From Prochlorococcus sp. AG-402-O16 (GTDB taxonomy: Bacteria > Cyanobacteriota > Cyanobacteriia > PCC-6307 > Cyanobiaceae), in the NCBI GenBank assembly GCA_003216415.1, contig QCIY01000007.1, positions 23,817-87,816 on the forward strand: DNA of 64,000 nucleotides, written 5' to 3'. The notes under the pieces are model-generated. The model had not been told where the DNA came from. It searched no databases and saw nothing but the letters and a program-made list of their open reading frames with translations. The position numbers and the translations under genes were made by a program. Of this stretch, positions 48,711-59,685 are shown in pieces. Every line of letters starts with the position of its first letter. Positions within the stretch are counted from its first letter, which is position 1.

Positions 48711-51239
48711 CTAGAAGTTAGCACTTGCTAGCTCTTGAGGTGATTCTTCAGAAGAAATATTAATTGTGACTTTTTTATTTTCATCAATATCAACTAGAGC
48801 CTTATCCCCCTCTTTTATTCTTCCAGAAAGAACTTCTTCTGCCAAGCTATCTTCTAATAAGCGCATGACAGCTCTTCTTAAAGGTCTAGCTCCATAAGAA
48901 GGATTATAGCCTTCTTCAACAAGTCTTTCTTTAAAAGCATCAGTTACACTTAATTTGATACCCTTATCTTGTAATCTTGCAAAAACTTCTTGCAACATTA
49001 TTACGGCAATTTCTTTAACCTCATTTTTAGTTAATTGCCTGAATACAATTATTTCATCAAGTCTATTTAAAAATTCAGGTCTAAAGTATTGCTTGAGTTC
49101 TTCATTAACTAAAGATTTAATTCTATTGTATTGGCTATCTTCAACAGAATCACCGGAGAACTCAAATCCCAAACCTCCTCCACCTTTCTCAATCACTTTT
49201 GAACCAATATTGGAAGTCATTATTAGCAAAGTATTTTTGAAATCTACAGTTCTACCCTTCGAATCAGTCAATCTGCCATCCTCAAGAAGTTGCAATAGTA
49301 AATTGAATACATCTGGATGAGCTTTTTCTACTTCATCAAATAAAACAACTGTGTATGGTCTTCTTCTAACTGCTTCAGTAAGTTGACCTCCTTCATTGAA
49401 ACCAACATATCCGGGAGGAGAACCTATAAGTTTACTGACTGTATGTCTTTCCATAAATTCAGACATATCTAATCTAATCATTGCTTCTTCACTACCAAAG
49501 AAATATGAAGCTAATGATTTAGTCAATTCAGTTTTACCAACACCAGTAGGTCCTGAGAAGATAAAACTTGCGATGGGCCTATTAGGATTTTTTAAGCCAA
49601 CTCTTGCTCTTCTTATAGCTCTAGAAACAGCTTTTACAGCTTCATCTTGTCCAATTAACCTTTGATGAAGTGTTTCCTCCATATTAAGAAGCTTAACTGA
49701 CTCAGTTTCAGTTAATTTTTGAACAGGTACTCCGGTCCATGATGCGACAATATGTGCTACGTCCTCTTCACTAACCATGGGGTTTTGTAATGGTATTGGG
49801 TCATTCTTTACAGAATCTGCATCAACAGAAGATTGATCTTTAACTGACGTTTCTTTTTTATTTTCAAGAACTTCTTTAATTTTTGAAGACAACTCCATCT
49901 CTTTTTCTCTTAATTGGCCAGCTTGATCAAAATTTTGATCCCTCACAGATTCTTCCTTTTGTTTTTGAATTTGTCTTAGCTCTTTATCTATTTGTTTAGC
50001 TTCAGGTGGAAGTTTAGAATTCATTAAACGAACTCTGCTTCCTGCTTCATCAATAAGATCTATAGCCTTGTCGGGCAAAAATCTATCTGAAATATAGCGA
50101 TCTCCTAGGTGAGCTGCAGCCTCTAAAGCATCATCAGTAATCTTAAGGCGATGATGTTGTTCATAACGTTCTCGAAGACCTTTTAAGATTTCGATTGTAT
50201 CTTCAATAGATGGTTCACCAACCATAACGGGTTGGAATCTTCTCTCTAGAGCAGCATCTCTTTCAATATGTTTTCTATATTCGTCTAATGTTGTTGCTCC
50301 AATACATTGGAGTTCTCCTCGTGCTAATGCTGGCTTTAAAATATTCGCTGCGTCTATAGCTCCTTCAGCAGCTCCAGCACCAATTAAGGTATGCACTTCA
50401 TCTATGACAAGTATTACATTCCCTGCAGATTTAATTTCCTCCATTATCTTTTTTAATCTTTCTTCAAATTCTCCTCTATATTTTGTACCTGCAACTAATA
50501 GTCCTATGTCAAGTGTTAAAACTCTTTTATCTTCAAGTATATCGGGAATATCTCCAAGCTGTATTCTTTGAGCTAAACCCTCTGCAATAGCTGTTTTACC
50601 CACGCCAGGTTCTCCAATAAGAACGGGATTATTTTTAGTCCTCCTACCCAATATTTGAACAACTCGGTCTATTTCAGAATAACGGCCGACTACTGGATCG
50701 AGCTTTGATTCACTAGCTAACTTTGTTAAGTTAGTTCCAAATTCATCGAGAGTAGCAGTTTTTAAATTACTCTTACTCGCATTAGCTCCACTACCTACTT
50801 CAGCTGTTTCGCCTAACATCCTTATGACTTGAGTTCTTACTTTAGTAAGGTCAATACTGAGATTTTCAAGTACCCTTGCAGCTACGCCCTCACCTTCTCT
50901 TATTAATCCTAGTAAAAGATGTTCAGTTCCAATATAATTGTGACCCAATTGACGAGCTTCTTCTAATGATAATTCTAAAACTCTTTTCGCCCTAGGAGTG
51001 AATGGTATTTCTACAGCAACAAAACCTGAACCTCTACCAATTATCTTCTCAACCTCTATTCTTGAATCTTTTAAATTAACACCAAGTGATTTAAGAACCT
51101 TTGCTGCAACACCTGTACCTTCTCCAATTAAACCTAATAAAATTTGTTCTGTTCCAACGAAATTATGACCAAGTCTTCTAGCTTCCTCTTGAGCAAGCAT
51201 AATGACTTTTATAGCCTTTTCTGTAAATCTTTCAAACAT
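48711..51239 (-). CDS. clpC: ClpC, ATP-dependent Clp protease ATPase subunit
   Basis: 842 aa HSP100 chaperone that unfolds proteins for ClpP. Two N-terminal repeats each begin with an '[24 protein letters not shown]'-like unit. The first AAA+ domain has Walker A '[13 protein letters not shown]'. The coiled middle domain includes a UVR-type segment ('[18 protein letters not shown]'), and the second AAA+ domain has '[13 protein letters not shown]'. In cyanobacteria ClpC is essential and constitutive. A 178-base gap separates it from rimI. Confidence 0.97.
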   Translation of the reverse strand: MFERFTEKAIKVIMLAQEEARRLGHNFVGTEQILLGLIGEGTGVAAKVLKSLGVNLKDSRIEVEKIIGRGSGFVAVEIPFTPRAKRVLELSLEEARQLGHNYIGTEHLLLGLIREGEGVAARVLENLSIDLTKVRTQVIRMLGETAEVGSGANASKSNLKTATLDEFGTNLTKLASESKLDPVVGRYSEIDRVVQILGRRTKNNPVLIGEPGVGKTAIAEGLAQRIQLGDIPDILEDKRVLTLDIGLLVAGTKYRGEFEERLKKIMEEIKSAGNVILVIDEVHTLIGAGAAEGAIDAANILKPALARGELQCIGATTLDEYRKHIERDAALERRFQPVMVGEPSIEDTIEILKGLRERYEQHHRLKITDDALEAAAHLGDRYISDRFLPDKAIDLIDEAGSRVRLMNSKLPPEAKQIDKELRQIQKQKEESVRDQNFDQAGQLREKEMELSSKIKEVLENKKETSVKDQSSVDADSVKNDPIPLQNPMVSEEDVAHIVASWTGVPVQKLTETESVKLLNMEETLHQRLIGQDEAVKAVSRAIRRARVGLKNPNRPIASFIFSGPTGVGKTELTKSLASYFFGSEEAMIRLDMSEFMERHTVSKLIGSPPGYVGFNEGGQLTEAVRRRPYTVVLFDEVEKAHPDVFNLLLQLLEDGRLTDSKGRTVDFKNTLLIMTSNIGSKVIEKGGGGLGFEFSGDSVEDSQYNRIKSLVNEELKQYFRPEFLNRLDEIIVFRQLTKNEVKEIAVIMLQEVFARLQDKGIKLSVTDAFKERLVEEGYNPSYGARPLRRAVMRLLEDSLAEEVLSGRIKEGDKALVDIDENKKVTINISSEESPQELASANF

Positions 51240-51417
51240 TAGAAGATCAAAACCTACTAATAACCTACCAGTTCTATGTCAATTTTGTGTTCATAATGAG
51301 CTTTTGTGAATACCCAAAAATATATTTTATTGAATTAAATTTAACTTTTTTAGTGATATAGCAATAAATAATAGTGATTACAAGCATTATGGTAATCCGA
51401 ACAATTAAATTTTTAAA

Positions 51418-51858
51418 TTATTTAGTTCTTAATTTTTTTTCTTTTAAGAGAGCATTTGAACCGTCTTTATAATAATTTTTTCTTATTCCCACAGTATAAA
51501 AATCAAAGCGACTATAAAATTTGTCAGCTGTAATATTAGTATGTGATACTTCTAAAAATAATTTTTTTATATTTAATTTTTCACATTGTTTTATTAAATG
51601 ATTCATAAGGTAAGATCCAAAACCTTTTTTCCTATATTTTTGATTTACTACAAAAAAGTTTATTTGAGCCTCATCAAGAACCACATGGAAAACGCATATT
51701 CCTATCACTAAATTTGCAATTAATAACCCAAAGACTTTTATACCTTCTTTTTTTAATTCTTCGGCCCACTGCTTTTTTGACCACAACGAAATAGTACTTG
51801 AATCTAATTCATAACATAAATCAATATCTTTATCATTAATCTGTTTAATGGATATCAT
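51418..51858 (-). CDS. rimI: GNAT acetyltransferase, RimI-like
   Basis: 146 aa. The acetyl-CoA loop is 'VVNQKYRKKGFGSYLMNHLI', followed by 'LFLEVSHTNITADKFYSRFDFYTVGIRKNYY', the usual end of RimI proteins. RimI acetylates the N-terminus of ribosomal protein S18. Paralogous GNATs look alike, so the exact target is probable only. It is divergent from lysA (78 bases). Confidence 0.85.
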   Translation of the reverse strand: MISIKQINDKDIDLCYELDSSTISLWSKKQWAEELKKEGIKVFGLLIANLVIGICVFHVVLDEAQINFFVVNQKYRKKGFGSYLMNHLIKQCEKLNIKKLFLEVSHTNITADKFYSRFDFYTVGIRKNYYKDGSNALLKEKKLRTK

Positions 51859-51936
51859 TTTATAATGAATAAATACTCAAGATAACTTTGAAATTAAAGT
51901 CATTAATTTTAAAATAACTCAATTCACAACACACCC

Positions 51937-53310
51937 ATGGAAGAAAAAAAATCCTTTTTAGAACAAAAGATAGACCTTAAAAGTCCCAATAAAAATATTG
52001 TACCTATTACTACATCCATTGGAAGTGATGGGAAGTTATCAATTGGCGGATGTTCTATTGAAGAATTAGTTAAAAAATATGATTCTCCTCTTTATATTCT
52101 AGATGAAATGACTTTAAGAAACTCTTGCAGAGCCTACAAATTAGCATTGGAAAAATATTATCCAGGAAATTCTATGCCCATATATGCCTCTAAGGCAAAC
52201 AGTTCTATTTTCATGAGTAACCTTATTTCGTCAGAAGGTTTAGGACTTGATGCGGTTTCAGAAGGAGAACTATTAACTGCCCTTAAAGGTGGGGTCCCAA
52301 ATGCAAAAATCGTTTTTCATGGTAATAATAAATCAGATAAAGAAATAGAGTTCGCAGTTAGAAATAACATTAAAGTAATTGTAGATAATGATTATGACTT
52401 AGAAAGATTAGAAAAAATCTCAAATTCATTTAATTGTGATTTAGAAATAATGATTCGCTTTACTCCTGGAATAGAATGCCATACACATGAATACATAAGA
52501 ACAGGATCTTTTGATAGCAAATTTGGTTTCGGAATTGAATATTTAAATATTTTATTTGACAGAATCAGGAATACAAAACATCTAAAATTAAAAGGTTTAC
52601 ATGCTCATATTGGGTCCCAGATTTTTGAACTTGAACCACATAAGGATCTAGGAGAAATAATGGTGAATATAATTTCAGAAGCCAAAAAATTTGGCCACGA
52701 TATTCAAAACTTGAATGTAGGTGGAGGTTTAGGAATTAAATACACAGAGCATGACGATCCCCCTTCGATTGATGAATGGGTAAAAACAGTTTCCACATCA
52801 GTTGTTAAAGCTTGTAAAAAACAGAATTTAAATCTACCCACATTGATGTGTGAGCCTGGAAGATCTATAGTTTCTACTGCAGGAATAACAATTTATAAAA
52901 TTGGGGCGTTTAAAGAAATCCCTGGGATAAAAACATATTTATCTGTTGATGGTGGGATGAGTGATAATCCAAGACCAATAACATATCAATCAAGTTATTC
53001 TGCATGTTTGGTAAATAACCCCTTAAATATTAATTCGAAAAATAAATATACTATTGCGGGTAAGCACTGCGAATCAGGAGATGTATTGTTTAAGGAGATA
53101 GAACTTGCAAATTGCAAAACAGGAGATCTTATATGCGTTTTTGGTACTGGAGCATACAATATTTCTATGAGTTCTAACTACAATAGAATTCCAAGACCCG
53201 CAGCTCTTTTAGTTTCTGAGGGAGAAGCAGATATTATTCAAAAAAGAGAAAGTCCATCTGATCTTTTAAAGTATGATGTTTTGCCTGATCGCTTTATTAA
53301 ACAAAGTTAG
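51937..53310 (+). CDS. lysA: Diaminopimelate decarboxylase
   Basis: 457 aa group IV PLP enzyme. It makes lysine from meso-diaminopimelate in the last step of the pathway. The Schiff-base Lys86 is in 'IYASKANSS'; 'GLHAHIGSQIF' and 'NVGGGLGIKY' bind PLP phosphate; 'CEPGRSIV', 'HCESGD' and 'GAYNISMSSNYN' close the active site. It heads a tight operon with cdaA, uppS, bioB, trhO and a hypothetical gene (gaps from -4 to 28 bases). Confidence 0.96.
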   Translation: MEEKKSFLEQKIDLKSPNKNIVPITTSIGSDGKLSIGGCSIEELVKKYDSPLYILDEMTLRNSCRAYKLALEKYYPGNSMPIYASKANSSIFMSNLISSEGLGLDAVSEGELLTALKGGVPNAKIVFHGNNKSDKEIEFAVRNNIKVIVDNDYDLERLEKISNSFNCDLEIMIRFTPGIECHTHEYIRTGSFDSKFGFGIEYLNILFDRIRNTKHLKLKGLHAHIGSQIFELEPHKDLGEIMVNIISEAKKFGHDIQNLNVGGGLGIKYTEHDDPPSIDEWVKTVSTSVVKACKKQNLNLPTLMCEPGRSIVSTAGITIYKIGAFKEIPGIKTYLSVDGGMSDNPRPITYQSSYSACLVNNPLNINSKNKYTIAGKHCESGDVLFKEIELANCKTGDLICVFGTGAYNISMSSNYNRIPRPAALLVSEGEADIIQKRESPSDLLKYDVLPDRFIKQS

Positions 53311-53338
53311 GTACATTTAAATTAATTTTGGTTTTAGT

Positions 53339-54247
53339 GTGAACTTCTGGGGGATTATAAATTTAAAGCTTTTATTAGATATCTTGTTTGCTGTTGGTTT
53401 CGGACTTTTATTATTCTCTAGAGTAAAAGAACAACGGACATTATGGCTTCTAAGGGGATATTTGTTTTTAGTCTCATCCGCATGGTTTATTCAAAGATAT
53501 GCATACCTCCCTTTAACATCAAAATTAATTGATGCTGTAGTCCTCGCTTGCTCTCTCTCATTAGCGATACTTTGGCAAGGAGAGTTAAGAAGATTAATGG
53601 AATTATTAGGCACTGGGAGGCTAGCCGTATTGTTAGGAAATCCACCAAAGGAATTTAGAGCAACATCAACCACTATCACTCAGTTAGTTGATACTGCAGG
53701 TAAACTCTCTCAGAATAGAAGGGGCGCTTTAATCGTTGTAGATTTAGGTAGTGATTTAAGGCCTGAGGATTTTTTATATTCAGGAACAAATATAGAGGCA
53801 CAATTGTCAACTGACCTCCTAATAAATCTCTTTGCAACAGATACGCCTTTACATGATGGAGCAGTTCTAGTGAAAGGAAACAAAATAATATCTGCCGGGG
53901 TAATACTTCCTTTATCGAGGCAGGGAATAAGCAGATACGGTACTAGGCATTTAGCTGCACTAGGAATTACGGAAAGATTTGACAGATGTATCTGTATAGT
54001 TGTTTCTGAAGAAACAGGCACGTTATCATTAGCAAATCAAGGAAAACTCGAAAGACCAATTACTAGTAGTAGGTTACAAGAACTTCTTGTGAATTTGATT
54101 GGAAATCAAAACTCTATTGGGACAAGCAAATCATCTTCAGGTAAAAATGCTTTATCCCAAAAGACAAACCCTGGTGATAATATTATCAGTGATAATAATG
54201 AAAAAGAGAACGAAAAATCTGAAATCATTTTTAACAAAAAGGATTAA
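53339..54247 (+). CDS. cdaA: CdaA-type diadenylate cyclase
   Basis: 302 aa. Three N-terminal membrane helices (~10-26, 38-53 and 62-79) are followed by a DAC domain (~85-250), as in CdaA. The DGA motif is at 173-175 (LHDGAVLV). The second motif reads GTRHLAALG (201-209), so the canonical RHR is RHL. The C-terminal ~50 residues are a charged Asn/Ser/Lys/Glu tail. It would condense two ATP into c-di-AMP at the membrane. It starts with GTG, 28 bases after lysA and 3 before uppS. Confidence 0.9.
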   Translation: MNFWGIINLKLLLDILFAVGFGLLLFSRVKEQRTLWLLRGYLFLVSSAWFIQRYAYLPLTSKLIDAVVLACSLSLAILWQGELRRLMELLGTGRLAVLLGNPPKEFRATSTTITQLVDTAGKLSQNRRGALIVVDLGSDLRPEDFLYSGTNIEAQLSTDLLINLFATDTPLHDGAVLVKGNKIISAGVILPLSRQGISRYGTRHLAALGITERFDRCICIVVSEETGTLSLANQGKLERPITSSRLQELLVNLIGNQNSIGTSKSSSGKNALSQKTNPGDNIISDNNEKENEKSEIIFNKKD

Positions 54248-54250
54248 CTA

Positions 54251-55054
54251 ATGAGTTTAGGAAAAATAATTAGCAAAAAAAATAGTGACTTATCCAAGAA
54301 AATAGATAAGCAAAAAGTTCCAGAACATATTGCAATAATTATGGATGGGAATGGGAGATGGGCAACTAAGAAAGGTTTACCTCGTTCATATGGGCATAAA
54401 AGAGGAGTCAATGTTTTAAAAGAAATTCTTAAAGTATCAAAAAAATTAGGTTGTAAAGTACTTACTGTTTATGCTTTTTCAACTGAGAATTGGACAAGAC
54501 CAACAAAAGAGGTTGATTTTCTCATAAATCTTTTTAGCGAAGTTTTGAGAAACGAAATTGATGAGATACATGAAGCATCAACAAAAATAAAATTTATTGG
54601 AGATTTATCTCCTTTCCCAGAAACTTTAAAAAAAATAATCTCTAGTTCAGAATCTCTAACTAAAAACAACAATAAATTTTTATTGAATGTTTGCGTCAAT
54701 TACGGAGGCAGACAAGAAATAGTAAAAGTTGCAAAAGAATTAGCATTAAAATCTTCTTCTGGAGAAATAAAACCAAGTGAAGTTAATGAAGAATTATTTA
54801 ATTCAGAGCTATTAACACGAGGAATTAAAGATCCAGAATTACTAATAAGGACTAGTGGAGAAAAAAGGATCAGTAATTTTCTTTTATGGCAATTAGCTTA
54901 TTCAGAAATTTACATATCAGAAGTACTGTGGCCAGATTTCAATGAATTTGAATTTCTAAAAGCAATAATTGATTACCAATCCAGGAATAGACGTTTTGGC
55001 GGTATAGAATCATTACCAAATGAATCTTTTGAAGATTCTCAATATTCTCACTAA
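54251..55054 (+). CDS. uppS: Isoprenyl transferase (undecaprenyl diphosphate synthase)
   Basis: 267 aa cis-prenyltransferase. It makes the polyprenyl carrier for peptidoglycan and lipopolysaccharide. The catalytic Asp32 is in '[10 protein letters not shown]'. Other motifs are '[10 protein letters not shown]', '[10 protein letters not shown]', '[24 protein letters not shown]' and the C-terminal 'RNRRFGG'. It lies within the lysA-cdaA operon, 3 bases after cdaA, and is 5 bases before bioB. Confidence 0.95.
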   Translation: MSLGKIISKKNSDLSKKIDKQKVPEHIAIIMDGNGRWATKKGLPRSYGHKRGVNVLKEILKVSKKLGCKVLTVYAFSTENWTRPTKEVDFLINLFSEVLRNEIDEIHEASTKIKFIGDLSPFPETLKKIISSSESLTKNNNKFLLNVCVNYGGRQEIVKVAKELALKSSSGEIKPSEVNEELFNSELLTRGIKDPELLIRTSGEKRISNFLLWQLAYSEIYISEVLWPDFNEFEFLKAIIDYQSRNRRFGGIESLPNESFEDSQYSH

Positions 55055-55059
55055 CAAAA

Positions 55060-56067
55060 ATGGCTAATTCGAATAATCATTTATTTAGAGATATTAGGTT
55101 CGATTGGAATAAAGAGGAGATATTGGAAATACTTAATATGCCTCTGATTGATTTAATGTGGGAATCACAAATCGTTCACAGGAAATTTAACCAATACAAC
55201 ATTCAATTAGCATCATTGTTCAGCGTAAAAACTGGTGGATGCGAGGAAAATTGTTCGTATTGTAGCCAATCAATTTATAGTGCTAGCGAAATCAAAAGTC
55301 ATCCTCAATTTCAAGTTGAAGAAGTCTTAGCAAGAGCTCAAATAGCAAAAAATGAGGGTGCAGATAGGTTTTGTATGGGTTGGGCATGGAGAGAAATTAG
55401 AGATGGGAAATCTTTTAATGCAATGTTAGAGATGGTTAGCGGTGTAAGAAATTTAGGGATGGAAGCATGCGTTACTGCTGGGATGCTTACAGAAGAACAA
55501 GCTTCCAGACTTGCTGATGCAGGTTTGACCGCGTATAACCACAATCTAGATACTAGTCCTGAGCACTATAAAAATATTATTACGACTAGAACTTATCAAG
55601 ACAGACTAGATACTATCAAAAGAGTAAGAAATGCAGGGATAAATGTTTGTTGTGGAGGAATAATAGGTTTGGGTGAAACTAATGGTGATAGAGCATCTCT
55701 ATTGGAAGTGCTTTCAAACATGAATCCGCACCCTGAAAGTGTTCCTATAAATTCATTAGTAGCTATTGAAGGTACTGGTTTAGAAGATAATCAAGAAATT
55801 GATTCTATTGAAATGATAAGGATGATAGCTACAGCCAGAATTCTTATGCCTAAAAGTAAAATAAGATTAAGTGCAGGACGAGAAAAGCTTTCAAAAGAAG
55901 CCCAAATTTTATGTTTTCAATGTGGGGCAAATTCAATTTTTTATGGAGATGAGTTACTCACAACTTCAAATCCATCTTTTCAATCAGACAGAAAACTTCT
56001 TAAAGAGGTAGGAGTATCATTTAACAAAGATTTTGAAACTTGTGAAAAAACATTATCTTCTTTATGA
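55060..56067 (+). CDS. bioB: Biotin synthase
   Basis: 335 aa radical-SAM enzyme. It inserts sulfur into dethiobiotin. The [4Fe-4S] cluster ligands are Cys61, Cys65 and Cys68 (CEENCSYC). '[13 protein letters not shown]' and '[14 protein letters not shown]' are family signatures, and '[12 protein letters not shown]' holds the second conserved segment. The [2Fe-2S]-site residues fall in 'AGREKLS'. The last 4 bases overlap the start of trhO (ATGA). Confidence 0.96.
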   Translation: MANSNNHLFRDIRFDWNKEEILEILNMPLIDLMWESQIVHRKFNQYNIQLASLFSVKTGGCEENCSYCSQSIYSASEIKSHPQFQVEEVLARAQIAKNEGADRFCMGWAWREIRDGKSFNAMLEMVSGVRNLGMEACVTAGMLTEEQASRLADAGLTAYNHNLDTSPEHYKNIITTRTYQDRLDTIKRVRNAGINVCCGGIIGLGETNGDRASLLEVLSNMNPHPESVPINSLVAIEGTGLEDNQEIDSIEMIRMIATARILMPKSKIRLSAGREKLSKEAQILCFQCGANSIFYGDELLTTSNPSFQSDRKLLKEVGVSFNKDFETCEKTLSSL

Positions 56068-56996
56068 AAAGCAAGAATTATAAAATAGTTTCTCTTTATT
56101 CTTTCTTCCCATTTCAAGAAAACTTAATTCTTGATCTCAAAAATAAATTATTAGAAATCGAAAATGAAAACGATCTTTCAGGTTTATTAATTTTTGCAAG
56201 TGAGGGTATTAATGGAACTATTTGTGCAGAGAAAAATGTAATTGATATTGTTATAAGTTTACTTAACAAATATACAGATAATAGAAATTTGAATATGAAA
56301 GTGAACTTTTCAAAAAAGAAAGTCTTCAAAAAATTAAAGATAAAAATCAAGAAAGAAATAGTTACCATGGGTGTCCCTGAAATTAACCCTTCACAAGATA
56401 ATGGGACCTATATTGACTCAGCTAATTGGAATAAGCTAATTAAAAATAAAAATACAATAGTCATTGATACAAGAAATCATTATGAGGTATCTATAGGAAC
56501 ATTTCAGAATTCTATAAACCCAAATACAAGAAACTTTAGCGAATTCCCCAAGTGGGTAGATGATCATTTAGATACCTTCTTAGAAAATAAAGAGTTTACG
56601 AATATAGCCATGTTTTGTACCGGAGGTATAAGATGTGAAAAAGCTACTAGTTTTTTGAAAAAGAAAGGCTACAAAAATATCTATCATCTGCAAGGAGGGA
56701 TTCTGCAATACCTTGATGATGTTACAGAAGAAAAGAATTTATTTGAAGGGCAGTGTTTTGTTTTTGATAAAAGAGTCGCTTTAGATCATGAATTAGAAAG
56801 AGGTTCCTATTCCATTTGTCATGCATGTGGAATGCCTGTTTCAATTCAAGATCAAAAAAGAAAAGAATATAGAGAGGGAATTCAATGTCATTTCTGCATA
56901 AATCAATTCAGTGATGATGATAGAAAAAGATTTGAAGAAAGACAAAAACAGATCGATAGATTAAAAGTGGAGCATCATAAAATCTATCAGGACTAA
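56064..56996 (+). CDS. trhO: tRNA uridine-34 hydroxylase TrhO (rhodanese family)
   Basis: 310 aa. The N-terminal acylphosphatase-like part is followed by a rhodanese domain with the active-site Cys in '[14 protein letters not shown]'. A C-terminal Cys cluster ('ICHACGMP' and 'QCHFC') is typical of YceA/TrhO proteins. The enzyme makes 5-hydroxyuridine at tRNA position 34, helping wobble decoding. It overlaps bioB by 4 bases, so translation is coupled. Confidence 0.92.
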   Translation: MKSKNYKIVSLYSFFPFQENLILDLKNKLLEIENENDLSGLLIFASEGINGTICAEKNVIDIVISLLNKYTDNRNLNMKVNFSKKKVFKKLKIKIKKEIVTMGVPEINPSQDNGTYIDSANWNKLIKNKNTIVIDTRNHYEVSIGTFQNSINPNTRNFSEFPKWVDDHLDTFLENKEFTNIAMFCTGGIRCEKATSFLKKKGYKNIYHLQGGILQYLDDVTEEKNLFEGQCFVFDKRVALDHELERGSYSICHACGMPVSIQDQKRKEYREGIQCHFCINQFSDDDRKRFEERQKQIDRLKVEHHKIYQD

Positions 56997-57008
56997 TTTT
57001 CCAAAATT

Positions 57009-57500
57009 ATGAAAGTTGAAGAATTAGAAAAATTAGGAAGTACCATTGGTTTATTAATTAAAATTCAAATCAGAGAAACTCTTGGATTATGTTTTTTTAG
57101 AATCGTTATAGCAGAACAAAAAGATAACACGATAAAGATCTGGGCCGAAATGAAGGGTTGGACGTATTTTAATAAACAAGGTATTCAACTTGATACATTA
57201 AGAATCCTTAGTAAAGCACCCGCTTTTGTTTCAGAATTAATATGGGCAACAACTATGGCTTGGGCAATTGAAAAAAAATCAAGCAATAAAGTAAGACTTT
57301 TAGCAATTTTTGATAGTGAAGGATATAGTAAAAAACTTGTAAGATATTTCAAGTTAATAGGCTTCAAAATTGTTAAAGAAGTTGGTTCTAGCCCAGTAGA
57401 TCTTTTATTAAGATTAGTCTGGGGAGGTGCGGGTACACTTATGAATGGGGAATGTATTTCCATATTAAAAAAACTTGAAAAGAAACTCTCTTTAATTTAA
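57009..57500 (+). CDS. Conserved hypothetical cyanobacterial protein
   Basis: 163 aa, no signal peptide or clear membrane helix. The central part ('EMKGWTYFNKQGIQLDTLRIL', 'APAFVSELIWATTMAWAIEKK') is well structured, and 'VRLLAIFDSEGYSKKLVRYFKLIGFKIVKEVGSSPVDL' resembles the acceptor half of a GNAT fold (loop, helix, strand). This resemblance is weak. It is the last gene of the lysA operon, 12 bases after trhO, and convergent with lipA. Confidence 0.65.
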   Translation: MKVEELEKLGSTIGLLIKIQIRETLGLCFFRIVIAEQKDNTIKIWAEMKGWTYFNKQGIQLDTLRILSKAPAFVSELIWATTMAWAIEKKSSNKVRLLAIFDSEGYSKKLVRYFKLIGFKIVKEVGSSPVDLLLRLVWGGAGTLMNGECISILKKLEKKLSLI

Positions 57501-57505
57501 TAAAG

Positions 57506-58405
57506 TTAACCCGCATGATAACTACTTCTAACTAAGGGGCCAGAAGATACTTTCTTGAATCCTAATTCCATAGAGAAGCGATATAAATATTCAAACTCTG
57601 ATGGATCCCAATATCTCTTAACTGCCAAATGATTAAATGAGGGCCTTAAATATTGCCCAATTGTAATTTGATCACAATCTATTTTTTTTAGGTCATAAAT
57701 TGTATTTTTTATTTCATCCAATGTTTCTCCTAGACCTAACATAATTCCTGATTTAGTTTGAATATGAGGAGCAATATCTTTCGACTTTTTTAGTAAACCT
57801 AGGGATTTTTTGTAATTTGCACCTCTCCTAACTTCTTTTTGCAGTCTTTGCACAGTCTCAAGATTATGATTAAAGCATATTGGATCTTTTTCTAAAATCA
57901 TCTTCAATCTCTCCGTCTGAAGGTTATTAGTTTCATCAAAATTTTTACCTCCACCCCATAAATCAGGAGTTAAAACCTCTATTTTTATTGTTGAATCAAT
58001 TTTTCTAATCTCATCAATTGTAGATATAAATAAATTTGCACCATGATCAGGGAGATCATCTCTAGCTACAGATGTCAAAACAACATATTTCAAATTTAGT
58101 ACTTTTACTGCTTCAGCGACTTGAGTACATTCATCAATATTAATAGAACTAGGTCTACCTTTATTTACCTGACAAAAAGCACAAGAACGAGAACATATCG
58201 ATCCCCCCAGTAAGAAAGTGGCTGTTCCCGAGGCATAACATTCTGCTCTATTTGGGCATCTTGCTTCTTCACAAATAGTATGAATATTTGATTTTTTGAT
58301 GAGTGTCTGTATTTTTTCGAACTCTGAAGCTTTACTAATAGGAAATTTAATCCAGGGGGGAAGTCTTAAGATTTTTTCTTGCTTGATTATATTATTTTCT
58401 CTCAT
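57506..58405 (-). CDS. lipA: Lipoyl synthase
   Basis: 299 aa radical-SAM enzyme. It inserts two sulfurs into octanoyl groups on lipoyl-dependent enzymes. The auxiliary cluster ligands are Cys45, Cys50 and Cys56 (CEEARCPNRAEC); the SAM cluster is Cys71, Cys75 and Cys78 (CSRSCAFC). The C-terminal 'SGPLVRSSYHAG' carries the conserved Arg-Ser-Ser motif. The gene is 3 bases downstream of recR. Cyanobacteria often have two LipA copies; only this one is in view. Confidence 0.96.
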   Translation of the reverse strand: MRENNIIKQEKILRLPPWIKFPISKASEFEKIQTLIKKSNIHTICEEARCPNRAECYASGTATFLLGGSICSRSCAFCQVNKGRPSSINIDECTQVAEAVKVLNLKYVVLTSVARDDLPDHGANLFISTIDEIRKIDSTIKIEVLTPDLWGGGKNFDETNNLQTERLKMILEKDPICFNHNLETVQRLQKEVRRGANYKKSLGLLKKSKDIAPHIQTKSGIMLGLGETLDEIKNTIYDLKKIDCDQITIGQYLRPSFNHLAVKRYWDPSEFEYLYRFSMELGFKKVSSGPLVRSSYHAG

Positions 58406-58408
58406 TTT

Positions 58409-59008
58409 CTAATTTAGTTTTGTCCTTCCTTCTAAGGCCCTTGCAAGTGTAACTTCATCCACATATTCAAGTTCACTGCCCATAGGGAGGCCATATGCAA
58501 TCCTAGTAACTTTAGTAAAAGGTGCTAACAATTTTCCAATATAAAGACTTGTTGTATCTCCCTCAACACTGGGGGTCAATGCCAATATGATCTCATCTAT
58601 TTCAGAATTACTAACTCTTTCTACCAAGCTTCTTATTTCTAAGAGTTCGGGGCCAACAGAATCCATTGGAGATATTAAACCACCAATAACATGGTAAACA
58701 CCTTTAAATTCTCTTGCGCGCTCTAAAGCAAGCAAATCTTTAGTTTCTGCTACTACACAGATTAGTTTTTGATTTCTTTCAGTATTTCTACAAATTTCAC
58801 ATTCATCTTCTGAAGTCAAATTAAAGCATTTTTTACAACGACCAACATTACTATGAGCTTCTAAAAGAGCCTTTGAAAAATCCCTAATTGTACTTTCAGG
58901 TTGTTTTAAAATAAACAGGGCTAATCGTTGAGCTGTTCTTGGACCAATCCCGGGGAATTTCTCGAAATGACCAATTAATTTTGAAAGCGGTTTAGTATAA
59001 GTAATCAA
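58409..59008 (-). CDS. recR: Recombination protein RecR
   Basis: 199 aa, normal length. It acts with RecFO to load RecA at gaps. The N-terminal helix-hairpin-helix is '[20 protein letters not shown]', the zinc finger is '[16 protein letters not shown]', and the Toprim domain is '[15 protein letters not shown]' to '[15 protein letters not shown]'. It forms a two-gene unit with lipA and is divergent from psbP. Confidence 0.96.
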   Translation of the reverse strand: MITYTKPLSKLIGHFEKFPGIGPRTAQRLALFILKQPESTIRDFSKALLEAHSNVGRCKKCFNLTSEDECEICRNTERNQKLICVVAETKDLLALERAREFKGVYHVIGGLISPMDSVGPELLEIRSLVERVSNSEIDEIILALTPSVEGDTTSLYIGKLLAPFTKVTRIAYGLPMGSELEYVDEVTLARALEGRTKLN

Positions 59009-59111
59009 AATTAAACTATTTCTAGGGATAATTTAGACGCAAAATTCTGAATTGCCATAATTGTTTGCTTTTAATGTCTTATTATGTTTTTAGTTAGTAA
59101 TTTCAAACAAA

Positions 59112-59669
59112 ATGAAAAATATTAAATTTAACCCATTTAAATATTTATTTTTGATTTTTTTATGTTTAACACTTAGCGCTTGTAGTGGAGGTCTCAATGC
59201 AGGATTAGAAGCTTATCAAAGTCCCGATGGAAGATATGCCTTTTTATATCCAACTGGATGGACCAGAGTAAAAGTCGATGGAGGACCTGAAATTATTTAT
59301 CATGATTTAATCAATAGTAATGAGACATTAAGTTTAGTAATTTCTGATGTAAATAAAGAAGTTCAATTAGAGCAATTGGGAAGCCCAAGTGAAGTAGGTC
59401 AAACTTTAATTGATAAAGTCATTGCTCCAGAAGGTTCAGGCAGAGAGGTAAAACTTATAAATGCTAATAAGAGGGAGACATCCAATCATATTTTCTATGA
59501 TTTGGAGTATGAACTAAATTTAAATGAACAAGCCAGACACGAACTAGCCACAGTCGTAATTGATAGAGGAACACTTTATACCTTTGCTGTAGGAACAAAT
59601 GAAGAAAGATGGAATAAAGTTGATGGAATGTTTAGTAATGTAATTGAATCATTTAACTTTCTAATATAA
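59112..59669 (+). CDS. PsbP-family photosystem II lumenal lipoprotein
   Basis: 185 aa. A signal peptide ends with the lipobox 'LTLSACSGG', so a lipidated thylakoid-lumen protein is expected. The PsbP fold is indicated by 'YQSPDGRYAFLYPTGWTRV', the 'DLINSNETLSLVISDV' strand and 'YDLEYEL'. CyanoP supports PSII assembly. The last 20 residues (EERWNKVDGMFSNVIESFNFL) form the usual C-terminal helix. It is a single-gene unit. Confidence 0.93.
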   Translation: MKNIKFNPFKYLFLIFLCLTLSACSGGLNAGLEAYQSPDGRYAFLYPTGWTRVKVDGGPEIIYHDLINSNETLSLVISDVNKEVQLEQLGSPSEVGQTLIDKVIAPEGSGREVKLINANKRETSNHIFYDLEYELNLNEQARHELATVVIDRGTLYTFAVGTNEERWNKVDGMFSNVIESFNFLI

Positions 59670-59685
59670 TTTTAGAGATTTTATA

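Noticed and set aside
48955..49320. 121-codon plus-strand ORF inside clpC
   Set aside because: clpC is unmistakable on the other strand with all AAA+ motifs; this frame is a shadow rich in Ser/Leu/Pro with no domain.
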